Part shown: piece by piece, positions 1 through 11,227 of the stretch
Layout of the letters: every line of letters begins with the position of its first letter
How positions within the stretch are numbered: position 1 is the stretch's first letter
Assembly (NCBI GenBank): GCA_963920635.1
Contig: OY987298.1
Location: 54,415,949-54,479,948 of the forward strand
Length of the DNA stretch: 64,000 bases
Direction of reading: 5' to 3'
From: Pseudeuparius sepicola
Lineage: Eukaryota; Arthropoda; Insecta; Coleoptera; Anthribidae
Notes under the pieces: model-generated
Database searches by the model: none
Told to the model about the DNA's origin: nothing
What the model saw: the letters and a program-made list of their open reading frames with translations, nothing else
Made by a program: the position numbers and the translations under genes

Positions 1-1150
1 AAAAAACTGTAGTAATTACATACCTTTTAAGTTTGCGCTGCCCAAAATTCTCTATGAAATAATTGCTCTCAATAAATTGTTGACTACAAATGCAAGTAAA
101 TACTTGTAGACTACAAAATTTTTTCCTTTTTATTGCTGCAATCCACTTGTCTCTAATATCACCTTATCTCTTGGAAAACTGCAAAGTTATTAGCAAAGAT
201 TTTTAAGACTTACGAATGAAAAGAAACCCCACTATTCTTATTCTTTCCGCCCCGTTTGGTAGGTACATCCAAATACACAACAGGAGTTGGCCCTCTTTTT
301 TGTAATTTACAACTTAAACAGAAAGAATATAGCCACATAGCTAAATCAAATTTTCTCTCCGATCTAAAAATATAATATTAAACCAAACACCAACTAAGAA
401 AACTCAACGCCGTTTTATTCAAAATTGCCACCACGACACGAACTCAAATCAAATATAAATAATACAATAATTACTCCTATTCGTATTGGGACTTGGGACT
501 TTGGGACAGAAGGAAAATTAAAATGACGTTTGACAACGGAACTCGTTTGAAGCACAGGACACAAAATTATAAAGTTAGGACAAACACCTATTTTGTGTTA
601 TGTGGTTTTTGCCAGAATCAGCTGATTTATTTACTATTTCACTTACTCAAGTTTGGCTGCCAGTTTCTCTCTCTACACTCCTTCCATCTACTTGTCATTT
701 CAATGTTTCTCTGCTACAAACCTAATTGTTGTCGTTTCATTCGTTTTATTGGATCCTGTAACTAATAACTAGGACCATTATCCATTCTCGTCCAATAAAA
801 AATCATTGGCGTGCACCTGCACGTCTGACTTATCTCAATGGCCCTGGTAAAATAAAACACAAAATATATATTTTCTAAAATTTATTTGTGGCGTAAACAG
901 ATCCATTGAATTTTAATTGGGTTTTTCGCCACCAAACTGGTTAAAAGACAACTTTTTCAAGTTGCCTGGAAAATTAATAAATTCTTAACAGTAAATGAAC
1001 TAAACTTTGAACATGTAACCACAGAATAAATAGCTTATTAGTCTGTGATGGAACTCAAAAAATATCTTCAACAAATTTGTTTCCTAAGCTTTCGGAGTAT
1101 AAATCTTCCTCCTTTCTCAAAGATCATGTCACGTCAAAGTAAAATGACAT
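1..1150. other. AT-rich non-coding stretch
   Basis: No open frame with family resemblance, no clear repeat pair and no RNA gene are visible here. The short open frames have no recognisable motif and look like chance. Confidence 0.5.
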
Positions 1151-1157
1151 ACCTATA

Positions 1158-2776
1158 AAACAACCAGGCAGTGATTCTCCCTCCGATCAAATATGATGAT
1201 CGGAGGATTCTCCCCATGACGGGAAAATTCTGCCCACCTGTTCGCGCAGCCGGCATTTAGGAATAGATTCTGTCAAATGGATGCAGTGTCGGGACGATTG
1301 GGTTGTTCTTTTTTGGCTGTATGAGAGATATTACAGTGCCGAAGAGTGTGCCTTTTTGTAAATTGTGCTTTATGCTAGTATCTTTAAATAAAGAATCCCA
1401 GGAAGGAGTCAAAGCTGCTTGTGCTTACCACACACTATATAGTTTACTAATACTATTCTGTAGTTCTGAAGTGATTTTCCCGACTACACCTCTTCTATTC
1501 CAACAATATGGCTCAAGGTCATTGAATTTGCGGATAATATATTAAGAGTAAGTTGTACTGCTGGTTGTTTCATATGCGCTGATATAAATTATTACCATAG
1601 AGATCATATATATATAGGTAGAGTGCTGGACAACGTTGTTTATACATAAGATGCGAGGAAAATTTTTGACGAATTTAAAATCACAAAATAGTAAAAAATA
1701 TTAATAAATAGGCCCAGTGGACACGCGCATTTGTAATTTGAGGTAGTGTTTTGTGAAACTTGACACTCTTTGACAGCGGCAAACTAAGTATAACCTACCG
1801 TTGTTTGCATCATAGACGCTTTGTGGCATAATTTTTTCGATTTTCAGCTAATTATTAATAGTTTCTTCGCGTTTTAGTTGTTTGAGTGTTTTATCTAATT
1901 AAGTGATCATCTCGAATATGATCTGGTCATTTTACATCAGAGTGTTTACAAACGAAACGAGTCAAAACGCAGCTAATTGAAAATGCGGTACCAACTCTTC
2001 TATTAAAATTACCTAAACCATCATTTAAGTAAGTATATTAACATGATTATGGTGTAAGAAACTATTAGTAGGTTATTTGTTTTAGTGTTAAAGTTATAAA
2101 GGTAGATGAAAACAAGTCAAGTTCTAGCATCAGTGAAGCAAATTCTAGTAGTTTGGGAGAAACTAGTTTTACAAGTATAAACGAACCTAGTATAGTAGTT
2201 ATCGAAGTCTTGACCAGTCCACGTTGAGGTGAGCTTAATTTATTATCAATATACAAGTTTGTAGGGAGATAGTAAATCAGAAAAACAACCACTGTTTTGA
2301 ATTGCGCGGTCTGAAGGTCTAATGCGCATGTTCCATAGGCCCATGCGCAAATCCACAATTTGCCATAAAAAGTGACTTCTTCAGTACTTTACCTATATAT
2401 ATGAACTCTGTGATTATTACTCGAGAAATCATCCGCAAATTCAATGACCTTGACGCCATATTGGGAGAATAGAAGTCAGAGGTGTAGTCCGGAAAATCAA
2501 TTCAGAAATACAGAGTAGTATTAGTAAAGTGTATGTGTGGTAAGCACAAACAGCTTTGACTCCTTCTTGGGATTCTTTATTTAAAGATACTAGCACAAAG
2601 CACAATTTACAAAAAAGCACACTCCACGGCACTGTAATATCTCTTATACAGCCAAAAAAAACTGCCCAATCGCCTCGACGCTGCACCCATTTGACAGAAT
2701 CTATTCCCAAATGGCGGCTGCGCGAACAGGTACGCAGAATTTTCCCCCATTGGGAGTAATTCTGCTGGTTGTTTTA
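1158..2776. repeat. Foldback repeat with two inverted arms
   Basis: The left arm (1158-1536) reappears in reverse complement at 2430-2776, with matching stretches such as AAGGTCATTGAATTTGCGGAT at 1515-1535 and its complement near 2430. Both outer ends carry the AACAACCAG / CTGGTTGTT motif. The arms differ by scattered substitutions and by a small hairpin insertion near 1183-1206. The 0.9-kb spacer is AT-rich with no recognisable protein. This is either one foldback element or two inverted copies of one repeat; I saw no convincing target duplication. Confidence 0.6.
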
Positions 2777-3096
2777 AATGTATCCTCTGCTGATATTGTA
2801 CCCTGTGTTCTATAAAATATATAGGTTTTGTTAAAATAAACTGGACCGCCATTAGGAGAGTTTTTGCAATCAATTATGGTCATAATCAGATTTAAATTAG
2901 TTTTGCAGAAAAGTAGTGATTCTGGTGTAAGGAAAAAACCATGTGGGATGCTGCCTCATAGGTTTGCAAGTAAATTTTTGAGGAAGTAATCAAATCAGTA
3001 TTCAGTATGAAAATTTTACATTAATAGTCCTGTAGCCCGTGTACACAAGTGCAACGATTATCGGATAGTTTCTTTTTATTTTCATTCGATTGTACC

Positions 3097-3643
3097 ATTG
3101 AGGTAGTATGGGGGGAGGCGCCACAATATTACTTTGTCGCATATAGCAAACGGGTTAAGGAGGTGTGGCTAATTCTCTGATCAATATGGCTGACACGCCA
3201 GGGTCTGATTAAACAGTATTCCTAGTAAAATTATAAAAAACCTGCGAAAGAAAATATGGGGTTATTGTGAATCGAAGGAAGAAACACCCTGTAGGCAATC
3301 CTTGAAAAATACATACCTAGAGCAGTTATAAAGGTAATATTTTTCTTTTCATAAAGTACCAAAGTGGATATTATAAATTATATTGATACGGCTCTGTCTA
3401 TTGTTTACATTACCTGTGAAATGTAATTCCTGTGAATTTCTTTTTGTCCAACAACGTTCAATACATGACATACTTATTTCCAGAGGTCTATAGCTCGCAA
3501 TAACAAGGAAAACTGCACTTTTATCCGCTTTTAATGCGCACTTTTAGCACCACACACAAATTGACGTTGTTCTGGTAATCTATGACGTAGGTGAACCCGT
3601 TTTGGGTAACGTAACAGCTTCTCCCCTCCAATACTACCTCAAT
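3097..3643. mobile_element. MITE-like element with inverted termini
   Basis: The left end ATTGAGGTAGTATGGGGGGA is matched at the right end by the inverse of CTCCAATACTACCTCAAT. A second inverted block inside (AACGGGTT near 3150, AACCCGTTTTG near 3595) supports a short non-autonomous element. No coding content and no clear target duplication. The Harbinger-type element inserted a few bases beyond its right end. Confidence 0.55.
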
Positions 3644-4085
3644 GAGTTGTACCCAAGAACGGTAGACGCACAGGATTGCTCGATCTCGTAAGCGTAATGT
3701 TCGCCAGTCGGCAGATGGGTGTGACGTCAGCGCTAGACTAACGGTGTTATTTTTTGTACATCAGCGGTGCGGGTTTTGACACGGGTTTTGACTGTGTTTT
3801 CTTTATTTTATGTAACCTGTTTTTAGTTTTCATTCTATTATTGAATATTTATACTAAATTAGTACCATCTTGCTTAGTATTAAAAACGTAAGAACTAATA
3901 TATTTTGTCAAATTATCTCTCTAATATCGAATGTTTTGTGCCATTATAGGTTAGAAGTTAGATTTGAGATCTCCTCGTCATTGTCTTCGATTTTTTTGTA
4001 GGTACTGGGTTATTTAATAGGTAGGATACTTATATTTTATCATTTTACCCTATACTTTATTTTTATTATTTATTTAGAATACATT

Positions 4086-4345
4086 ATGACAGGAACGAGG
4101 TGTGCTGTTTATGGTTGTAATACAACTTACGCTTTAAAAAAAGCAGGCGAAAATATTATGTTCCATACCCCAAGTCAAAAGATATGGTTTCACAAACGAT
4201 TAGGAGAGCATGGGTGGCAAGATGTAAAAGAATGGACAGTTTCAACCCTAATAACAGTCATATTTGTTTTCGTCATTTTACGGAAAATGACTATGAAAGA
4301 GATTTACAGAGTGAACTGCTAGGTAAAAGAGTTTAACCTTTCCAT
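4086..4345 (+). pseudogene. THAP-domain N-terminus (transposon-derived), frameshifted
   Basis: The ATG at 4086 opens a frame with the first zinc-ligand pair of a THAP finger (CAVYGCN) followed by the basic, FH-type segment. After about 4235 the resemblance moves to another frame, where ICFRHF supplies the last Cys and His ligands, followed by a YERDLQSELLG stretch. The C2CH finger is therefore complete in content but split by at least one frameshift. THAP domains bind DNA and are often fused to insect transposases. It lies inside terminal inverted repeats and upstream of a transposase block, so it is best read as the DNA-binding part of this transposon. Confidence 0.65.
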
Positions 4346-4361
4346 CTTCATCCAAAGCTTC

Positions 4362-4512
4362 TTTAACTACAGATTAAATCTGGCAAGAAGAGTAGTTGAA
4401 AATGCATTTGGCATTTTAGCCAAACGATTTAGAGTTTTTTGACTAAAATTAATTTGAATGTGGAAAAAGTGCAAACCATAACATTGGCATGTTGCACATT
4501 ACATAATTTTTG
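4362..4512 (+). pseudogene. PIF/Harbinger transposase C-terminal fragment
   Basis: This reads FNYRLNLARRVVENAFGIL, then KRFRVF, a stop, and later TLACCTLHNF before a second stop. The arrangement, Arg-rich VVENAFGIL followed by a short LHNF block, is typical of the end of DDE_Tnp_4 (Harbinger, ALP1-like) transposases, where the last catalytic Glu lies in the ENAFG motif. Two in-frame stops and the missing middle show it is dead. A matching middle section of the same family lies on the minus strand at 36825-37160. Confidence 0.65.
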
Positions 4513-5853
4513 AGACCCGAATGTGCTACTTCCATCCTAGAAGAGCTTGATAAAGACTATATATTTCAATTTGGACTTTCTCACCAAACATGTTCACCAA
4601 GACATGCTTGCGTTGCTGCCCAAGAGGAGTTTTGTGATTATTTCGTGAATGAGAGAGCTGTGCCTTGGCAGCGGAATACATAAATAAAACATATTGTAAC
4701 ATTTCACACACTTTTTATCTAAGTATATTATCTCTAAAACTATGTACTCTCCTCTTTCTCGTCTAATGCCTCAAACAAAACTAGTATCAAAATATAACCC
4801 TTCTTGTGTTCAAATTTTCAATGTTAGTACTTCTGAAGTTCACGCAAAACTTGACGGAAAATAGGACATGCTCTAATTCGTGAAGTAACTTCATGAAGAA
4901 ATTCATGAATTAATTCATGAAGAAATTGCCAGTGTAATACACGACTTTTTATAATAATTTGCCCTTGAAGTGACTTCATGAATGAATTCATGAGGAAATT
5001 GTCAATGTAAAACAGGCATCACAGAGTGTGTACCAGTACAGGTGCAATAGAACCAAATGTCAAGTCCTATAAGCGCCTTTTATTGAACCTTTTGTGAAAC
5101 ATAATTTTCATAGTGTTTATTAAGAGTATTATACTCGTAATAAATTGAAACTAAAATGTGGCATACATTATTTTTAATATTAATTTATAAAATAATATCG
5201 CAAAAGATTAGTATCATACTTACCGTCTTTCAAACGTTCAAAATACTTTGTATAGTAATAATATTTTATATTTGCCTCAGCCAGAGGCCTCGGCAACTAA
5301 ATTCCACATGAGTCATAAAAAGTTGAACTTCAGTGCCTTGGTACATAAATAACTATTTTCGAAATTTTCTTCAGTATGCAATTATTCCATATATTGGCAA
5401 TTTTATAAATTAATCCCTTAGTCTTGATATATTCTAAGTAAAAAATAAAAGTTCTCTGTACTCTTAATAGTGTATAAAAATCAAAGGATTGGCAAAAGTA
5501 GCTCAAAAACACAGAACATCCACAGAAAACCCACCCTTTCTATATTTTGAACGGTAGCTCCCGGCGCGCTTAGCAGATAGTAGTCTAGCGGTGACGTCAC
5601 GCCGGCGGAGAGATTTGCCCGATCGAGCAATCCTGTGCGTCTACCGTTCTTGGGTTGTACCCACATTGTGAAGTTACGTTTGGGGTGTCAGCTGCTAGGT
5701 GGCGGTGGGTGAGGGTAGTTGGTAAGGGTTGCAAACATATGAACAAATCAATTTTTTTTTTCAAGTTTTCTTTTATTTTTCTTAAAGGACGACAGATATG
5801 GCAGACATATTTGGTACAGTTTAGACACACATTAAATGCTATAAACTAAATAC

Positions 5854-7074
5854 ACTGACCGGCAAAAAAACGGCCAGAAATAAAAATTGGCCCCAATTTC
5901 AAAGTTGGATTTCTCGCGAACCGCTCATTCGATTTTCGATTTTGATGATATTTTTTAATTGTAGATTAATTCTTCAGTTACGAATGCTATGTCAGAAATG
6001 TTTATTCGGAATTTAATTTAAGCATATATAGGGCGCAACAGTGGAACGATTTTTTCCCCGAAACTTGCAACACTCTGTGGGGTGCAGCCGCAACAGCAGC
6101 TGTTGACAAGTGGAACCACACTATAGCCTCATCTTTTGTGAACATTTTGTTTTTTAAATCACGACGACATTATCTCCGTTCTTGTCGGAGATATACTGTT
6201 TTGAAACGAACGCCTCGGAAAAAGGCTTTGCAGGCAGAAAATTCTACGTGTAAATAATCAAGGCGGCATAGGCGAAAATGCATGTCAGTTTTACGATTTC
6301 GTAACGTAGGTATTCAGAAGAATAAAGCGGTCGTCCATTGCATTTATTTGTCTTCCGTTTTCTTCCGGAACCCACTCGCCTCGTGAAATTACCCGTTTCC
6401 ATAATATATTGATTCCAGGCATCCTGGACTGTTGTTCGAGGTTTATACCTTAGAGAAATAACCGTTATTTCTCTGAGAGGAATACCAAAGGTATCAGACA
6501 CATAACGTTGACTTCGGCCGTCCTCAATTTTTCGCTACGATACGAGCAACATCCGTCACAGATAATGGCATTTTTAGATTTGACACACTTAACACCCATT
6601 TGACAACCGTTGAAAAACTGACATGCATTTTCGCCTATGCCGCCTTGATTATTTAGGTACACGTAGAATTTTCTGCCTGCAAAGCCCTTTTCCGAGGCGT
6701 TCGTTTCAAAACAGTATATCTATCCGACAAGAACGGAGATAATGTCGTGATTCAAAAAACAAAATGTTCACAAAAGATGAGGCTATCTATAGTGTGGTTC
6801 CACAATTCCACCACATGTCAACAGCTACTGTTGCTGCTGCACCCCACAGGGTGTTGCAAGTTTCGGGAAAAAAATCGTCCCATTGTTGCGCCCTGCGCCC
6901 TGTATATGCTTAAATTAAATTCCGAATAAAAATGTATGTCATAGCATTCGTAACTGAAGAATTAATCTACAATTTAAAAAAAAATCATCAAACTGCTCGA
7001 ATGAGCGGTTTGCGAGAAATCCAACTGTGAAATTGGGGCTAATTTTTAGAGGCCGGTTTTTTTGCCAGTCAGTG
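5854..7074. mobile_element. Palindromic Tc1/mariner-type element
   Basis: The ends read CACTGACCGGCAAAAAA at the left and, in reverse complement, CACTGACTGGCAAAAAAACC at the right, each bordered by TA (5852-5853 and 7075-7076), the Tc1/mariner target. Arms of about 400 bp are near-perfect inverted copies. The central 300 bp is unique and carries a remnant of a minus-strand helix-turn-helix transposase start. It is non-autonomous. Confidence 0.8.
6340..6575 (-). pseudogene. Tc1-like transposase DNA-binding domain remnant
   Basis: On the minus strand the centre of the palindromic element encodes LSVTDVARIV, then in another frame EDGRSQRYVSDT, and finally ETGNFTRRVGSGRKRKT. This succession (first helix-turn-helix, second helix-turn-helix, GSGR-type basic hook) is characteristic of the paired-like N-terminus of Tc1/mariner transposases. 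At least one frameshift splits it, and the catalytic DDE half is absent, so it can only be a remnant. Confidence 0.6.
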
Positions 7075-7592
7075 TATAATTCGGCTTGTCTACTTCCACC
7101 AGTGCCGGAGAGGCGGGGGGTCAACCATCATATTTTTCAATAAAAAGATGGTACGCCACTGGAAAAGTAATATTTTTCTGCCTTCACTAAATTTTTCAAT
7201 CAATTCTAAGAAAAAAGTATTCTTGACTTTTTTCGAAAATGTAAAGGGCAGAATGTAAAAAAAAATCATCTATTGCTTTACTTGCACAATCATTTTTTGT
7301 AGAGAATGGAATTTTTTACAAAGTGGTTCTAATTAATTTACAAGTTAACTGTGGGCAAAAAAGTTCTGAGCATAATAAATGAAACTGGTTGGCACAAGTG
7401 GCGCCCTCTGGCGGTTGCGGATTCTGCACTATAACATAATTATGTGACATAATTATCTATGAACGTGTGCAAAAGATCATTAAAATCGATCAAGCCGTTT
7501 AAAATATATAGCGACAAAACGAAATTTTAGGGCCCCTTTTAAGGGCCCGTGAGGCCCTTAATATAGCTTTGAACAAAAAGAAAAAACAAGGG

Positions 7593-8022
7593 TCACTTTA
7601 TTTTTGGAGTAGAATACCGCTGTGCTACGGGTGGCATTTGTTTTTGAATATATATTTTTTTGTATATTATGTTGGTATAGTCTGCACTTTTATTTTTAGT
7701 TGAAAATATAAGCTCAGCGCCATCAATAAATCCGTCCCTATTACCGGCATGAACAATTATAAACCTTTTGCCATCATTTGCTTTTTTGGTGTACACACGT
7801 TTTGGATTTTTGTCGTGCCAAGTTCGCATATTCGCCCCGTGTTGAAAAATCCAGGTCTCGTCTAAAAACACTACGTCTAGAGGGCAGCTTGAAAATAAAT
7901 TGGATGTATAATGTATATTGTCGTAGAAATTGAACTCTTTTTGATGCTATATCTACTTTGGGCACTGAATACTTCACGCGCTGCATTGTTATTAAAGGAA
8001 GTCTATCACCAAAATAAACCAA
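7593..8022 (-). pseudogene. DDE transposase fragment (Tc1/IS630-like)
   Basis: The minus strand encodes VFLDETWIFQHGAN, a first-catalytic-Asp context typical of Tc1/IS630-like insect transposases, followed by GKRFIIVHAGNRDGFIDGA and KSADY. An upstream piece in another frame (SVPKVDIASKRVQFLRQ, near 7925-7975) precedes it, and a frameshift joins them near 7870. The sequence loses resemblance after about 7640, so the second Asp and the final acidic residue are missing. No terminal repeats were found for it. Confidence 0.6.
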
Positions 8023-8589
8023 ATAGTTAATTACTGCCCTGTTTTATAGGCGTACTCCCATTTGAATATATTATCTTTATTAGCATAATGTATCAGACAA
8101 GGACAGAGCAATAAAAACTTGGTCTTGCGGCAAGGCCTATAGAACCTTGGTGTGGTGATCTCAGCCCTTTTGTTGATTGTATAAGTTGGCGAGCGGATTT
8201 GTATAGGGCGAGCCACAATATTCCTTTTAGTGTGGGCCTAAGGTGTATGACGGAAACACAGGGATAGTTTGATATGTATATTAGAATTAAATACGACACC
8301 GTACATTGGGTTAACAAAATACAGTACAATAGGAAGTTTAAAACATGTGCAATAATTATTATTGTATAAAATTAAAAATCTATAAGTTCGCACAATGCTA
8401 CACTCAAGATATCTGAAATATGAAGCTTTTCTAAGTAACAAAATTCAAACGTTTCAAAAGATACACTGATAAACAATAGAATTTAAAATAAGACACAAAA
8501 CAATTTGACAAAATGGCACAAATACATAACTATGGCATAAAATGACAAACCTTCAGATTAAAAATGCAAAAATTACAAAAGAATCCCCA

Positions 8590-8668
8590 AATAGAATAAA
8601 ATTACTTGATTTCCTAAATAGATTAAAATTACTTGACTCTGTAGGATAAAATTACTTGACCCTGTATA
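8590..8668. repeat. Short tandem repeat around AAATTACTTGA
   Basis: Three imperfect units of roughly 27 bases each contain ATAAAATTACTTGA or ATTAAAATTACTTGA, spaced by CT-rich tails. It lies inside the candidate solo LTR. Confidence 0.6.
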
Positions 8669-9239
8669 GCTTTGCTTAATTTCCAGCACAAGTTCGTATA
8701 AAACTGTAATTCAAATTACTCGAAAATTCTGACATAAAATAGTTCCATTAAAAACAAGATTCCGATTTCAACCCCAAAATAATTGACACTAAATAGTTTC
8801 CCAAATCCCTTCAAATTTCCCAATAAAAATTACAAAATTATTTCTGTTTGAATAAAATAAAAGTCTGGCATCTACAGTGAAATAATATGGTTCAAAATAA
8901 ATTCCCAAAAATCCTCAGATGGTTCACAAAAGTGATTAAATTATTTTTAATTAATTAAAAAAGCACAATAAATTCAATTTCTCTAAAAGTTTCCAAAATA
9001 ATTCAAAATTTAAAAATAAAAAGGCAATTCAGACACAAAGGAATCAAAACAAAAATATTTGGCTTTTTGGTCAGCCCAAACTTACTGCGGTGCTAGGAGA
9101 GTATTTCTTTCTTGATTTTCTTCATTTTTACTGGGTGACTGGTTGGCTGCAGGGGTGGCCACCTGCCCTCTTCAGTCGGGCAGGGGTTCCCCTGGCATCT
9201 GGTGGAGGATGGATTAGCACTGCTCGTAGGTCCAGTCGG

Positions 9240-9262
9240 GCGCTCTTTTATATCATTTGTCG
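9240..9262 (-). promoter_or_regulatory. TATA box on minus strand in candidate LTR
   Basis: The minus strand reads GATATAAAAGAGCGCCCGAC, with TATAAAAG at 9245-9252, followed by a G+C-richer tract. Position about 210 bases into the candidate LTR suits a U3 promoter. Confidence 0.4.
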
Positions 9263-9587
9263 CGATGCGCGCGCAGCGCAGGGTGAGGTGATCTGCTTCT
9301 GGAGTTCCGCGTGTAACCTTGACACGTGCGGTCGGGAGATCTCCATAGGAACGGATGGTTTTAAGTTTTAGGAATATGAATATTGGGGCCTCTCTAGGAT
9401 ATACTGTATGAATATTATAGTTTTAAATATTCTGGCCTTATGCGCTGGTCTGGGCATTACATTGGACTTGCGGTTCTTTAAGCCGAACCCTTCGCTCCAA
9501 AACATAAGGGAGAGCAGGTAGGAAAATCATAGCCCATCTCTCTCGATTTTATGGCCGACTTCGCCTTTACATTCTGCCCTTACTATA

Positions 9588-10098
9588 CAGGGTGTCCAAC
9601 TTTAAAACTGGACAAATCCGTAAAATCTTCATTTTTGGAGATAATTGCCTAAACTTTTTTTTTGTTTCAAAGGCCTTCAAAAGCCGCTTCTTTTGACCTT
9701 CCTGCCATTTTCAAAATGCTAATGCAGGACCGGCTGCGATTTTTTATACCCCCGATTTTCACGAAAACCATTTAGCGATTTTTTTTATTTAAAATCTGAC
9801 CCCACAGCGTTAATCAGAACGCCCCAAAACCCCCATATACCAAATTTGAATAAAAAATATACAGGGAGTTCCATTCTGCAGGGTGTCAAAGTTGAGTAAA
9901 ATACGAATTTTAAAGGCATCTGCCAAGTCAAATGGGGTATAAAAAAATCGCAGCCGGCCCTGGATTTGCATTTTGAAAATGGCAGGAAAGCCAAAAGAAG
10001 CGGGTTTTGAAGTCCTTTCAAACAAAAAAAAGTTTAGGCGATTATCTCCAAAAATGAAGATGTTACTGATTTGTACAATTATAAAGTTGGACACCCTG
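9588..10098. mobile_element. Palindromic CAGGGTG element (511 bp)
   Basis: The ends are CAGGGTGTCCAACTTTAAAA and the inverse of TAAAGTTGGACACCCTG, each next to TA (9586-9587, 10099-10100). The two halves are long imperfect inverted copies, for example CTGCCATTTTCAAAATG near 9702 against CATTTTGAAAATGGCAGG near 9970. TA duplications and CAGGGTG ends suggest a mariner-like non-autonomous element. No protein is encoded. Confidence 0.8.
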
Positions 10099-10470
10099 TA
10101 TATACAGTGCCCGCCAAAAAGTCTGCACCATATGGGAAAAGTTATCTAACCGAATTTCGAAAAAGTCACAAGAAAAATATGTTTCTTTCGCAATTTTATA
10201 CCCCTGTGCAAAATTTCAAGAGTCTACTACGATTTTCATATTTTGATCTTTGTTGCCCTTTTCTGTATTTGTTAATCCATAAAAGTCGATCCTATGTAAT
10301 TTAAAACACGCATTGAGTAAATACATACTGCACAATACTTAGTTTACGGTCTAAATATCCTTCTTTTCCTTTTTTTTGCAAAAAATTAAAATGAGGGCTT
10401 GTTGAAGAAGCACGCTTGGTGCAATTTACAAACTTCTTTCTATAGTAAATGGTTGTAAAAACACACAAAT

Positions 10471-10664
10471 TGTAAGGTATATTACCCCCTAGTTACATTC
10501 GACCCACTTAATAGCGCTAGCTCAGTAAGTTGCAACAAATATGCAGTTATTAGCTGATGTAGTATTATTGTGTTATGGGTTACCTATTAGGTGACGGATT
10601 GTAAATCAAGGTATTCAATAAATGTAAGTCAAATGGAAAACATGTATCATTGAACCCTGCTACA
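10471..10664 (+). repeat. 5' LTR (194 bp)
   Basis: It starts TGTAAGGTATATTACCCCCT and ends CTGCTACA, with TG..CA ends. It is short for an insect Gypsy LTR. AATAAATG near its end could serve as a poly(A) signal. It is repeated at 17028-17220. Confidence 0.9.
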
Positions 10665-10682
10665 TGGCTGCCACATAAGGAC
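10665..10682 (+). promoter_or_regulatory. Primer-binding site of the 10.5-17.2 kb retrotransposon
   Basis: TGGCTGCCACATAAGG directly follows the CA end of the 5' LTR, and TGG complements a tRNA CCA tail. I could not assign the primer tRNA. Confidence 0.6.
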
Positions 10683-10706
10683 CCTACCAGTTTGGTGAAC
10701 TACCAC

Positions 10707-10886
10707 CGTTGACTGACGTATTAATAAGACTTCTCACGGCTATAGCTTCATATTCTGAAAAGTAGATGGCGCCTATGGTCAACAATGTATTTTGCATTGT
10801 ATTTTGTCTCCGGGAAGCGCATGGTGAGCCAGATAACTATCAAACATGACAGCCGTGAGCAGTCTTTATTAATACGTCAGTCAACG
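10707..10886. mobile_element. 180-bp MITE nested in the retrotransposon leader
   Basis: The termini are CGTTGACTGACGTATTAATA and, inverted, TATTAATACGTCAGTCAACG; the inner arms also pair (CTCACGGCT against AGCCGTGAG). It is flanked by the 7-bp duplication CTACCAC (10700-10706, 10887-10893). A diverged relative lies at about 62000-62147. Superfamily unknown: 7 bp is near the 8 bp of hAT and P, but the termini match neither clearly. Confidence 0.75.
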
Positions 10887-10997
10887 CTACCACCCTGCCC
10901 ACTACAACACTGCCAACTGCTACATAAGGATCCTGCAGACTTCAAGTGGGCACATCAAGTATTAATCAATAGAAATCAAGAACCGAGTGCCCCCAAC

Positions 10998-11227
10998 ATG
11001 GGAAAAAGTCAGTCAAGACATTTGGACCTAACCGAAAATGGAGTGGTTAACCAAAATTACATAAACCAGGAAGAAGAGTACAGCGTGACCAAGGATGTCA
11101 AGATTGTCTGCTCTTCATAATGTTGGTTCATCTGGTTATCAGAGCTTTCAAACTCTACCGTAACAACGTAAGGAACCAATTGCGCCGGGAGTTAGCTGTC
11201 TCAATGGCCAATGTTCAGTCCGTCTAG
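10998..11227 (+). pseudogene. Leader ORF with MG start and membrane segment, frameshifted
   Basis: ATG at 10998 begins MGKSQSRHLDLTENG, matching the N-myristoylation pattern (Gly2, Ser6). The frame runs through polar, acidic residues to a TAA at 11118. The same protein appears to continue in the -1 frame from about 11105, with a hydrophobic run beginning CLLFIMLVHLVIRAF, then a basic FKLYRNNVRNQLRRE segment, ending with TAG at 11225. A lipid-anchored, single-span product of about 76 residues is implied. My recollection is that small ORFs of this shape occur ahead of gag in some insect Gypsy elements; I cannot confirm a family here. Confidence 0.5.

Larger units (their letters stand above)
3652..5654. 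mobile_element. THAP/Harbinger-type DNA transposon, decayed
   Basis: Terminal inverted repeats begin CCCAAGAACGGTAGACGCAC at the left and end with the reverse complement at the right, continuing through ACAGGATTGCTCGATC. The element is flanked by the direct repeat TTGTA (3647-3651 and 5655-5659). Inside, in order, lie a THAP zinc-finger start and the C-terminal block of a PIF/Harbinger DDE transposase, both broken. Repeated TTCATGAA motifs occur at 4890-4995. PIF/Harbinger elements usually make 3-bp duplications, so the 5-bp repeat is unexpected. Confidence 0.7.
8151..9461 (-). mobile_element. Candidate solo LTR, minus strand
   Basis: Read on the minus strand the segment begins TGTAATGCCCAGACC and ends GATCACCACA, so it has TG..CA ends. 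It is flanked by the direct repeat TTGG (8147-8150 and 9462-9465). A TATA box sits about 210 bases from its start. No gag or pol lies beside it, so a solo LTR is the simplest reading. The right end was found by searching for a matching flank, which weakens the 4-bp evidence. Confidence 0.45.
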
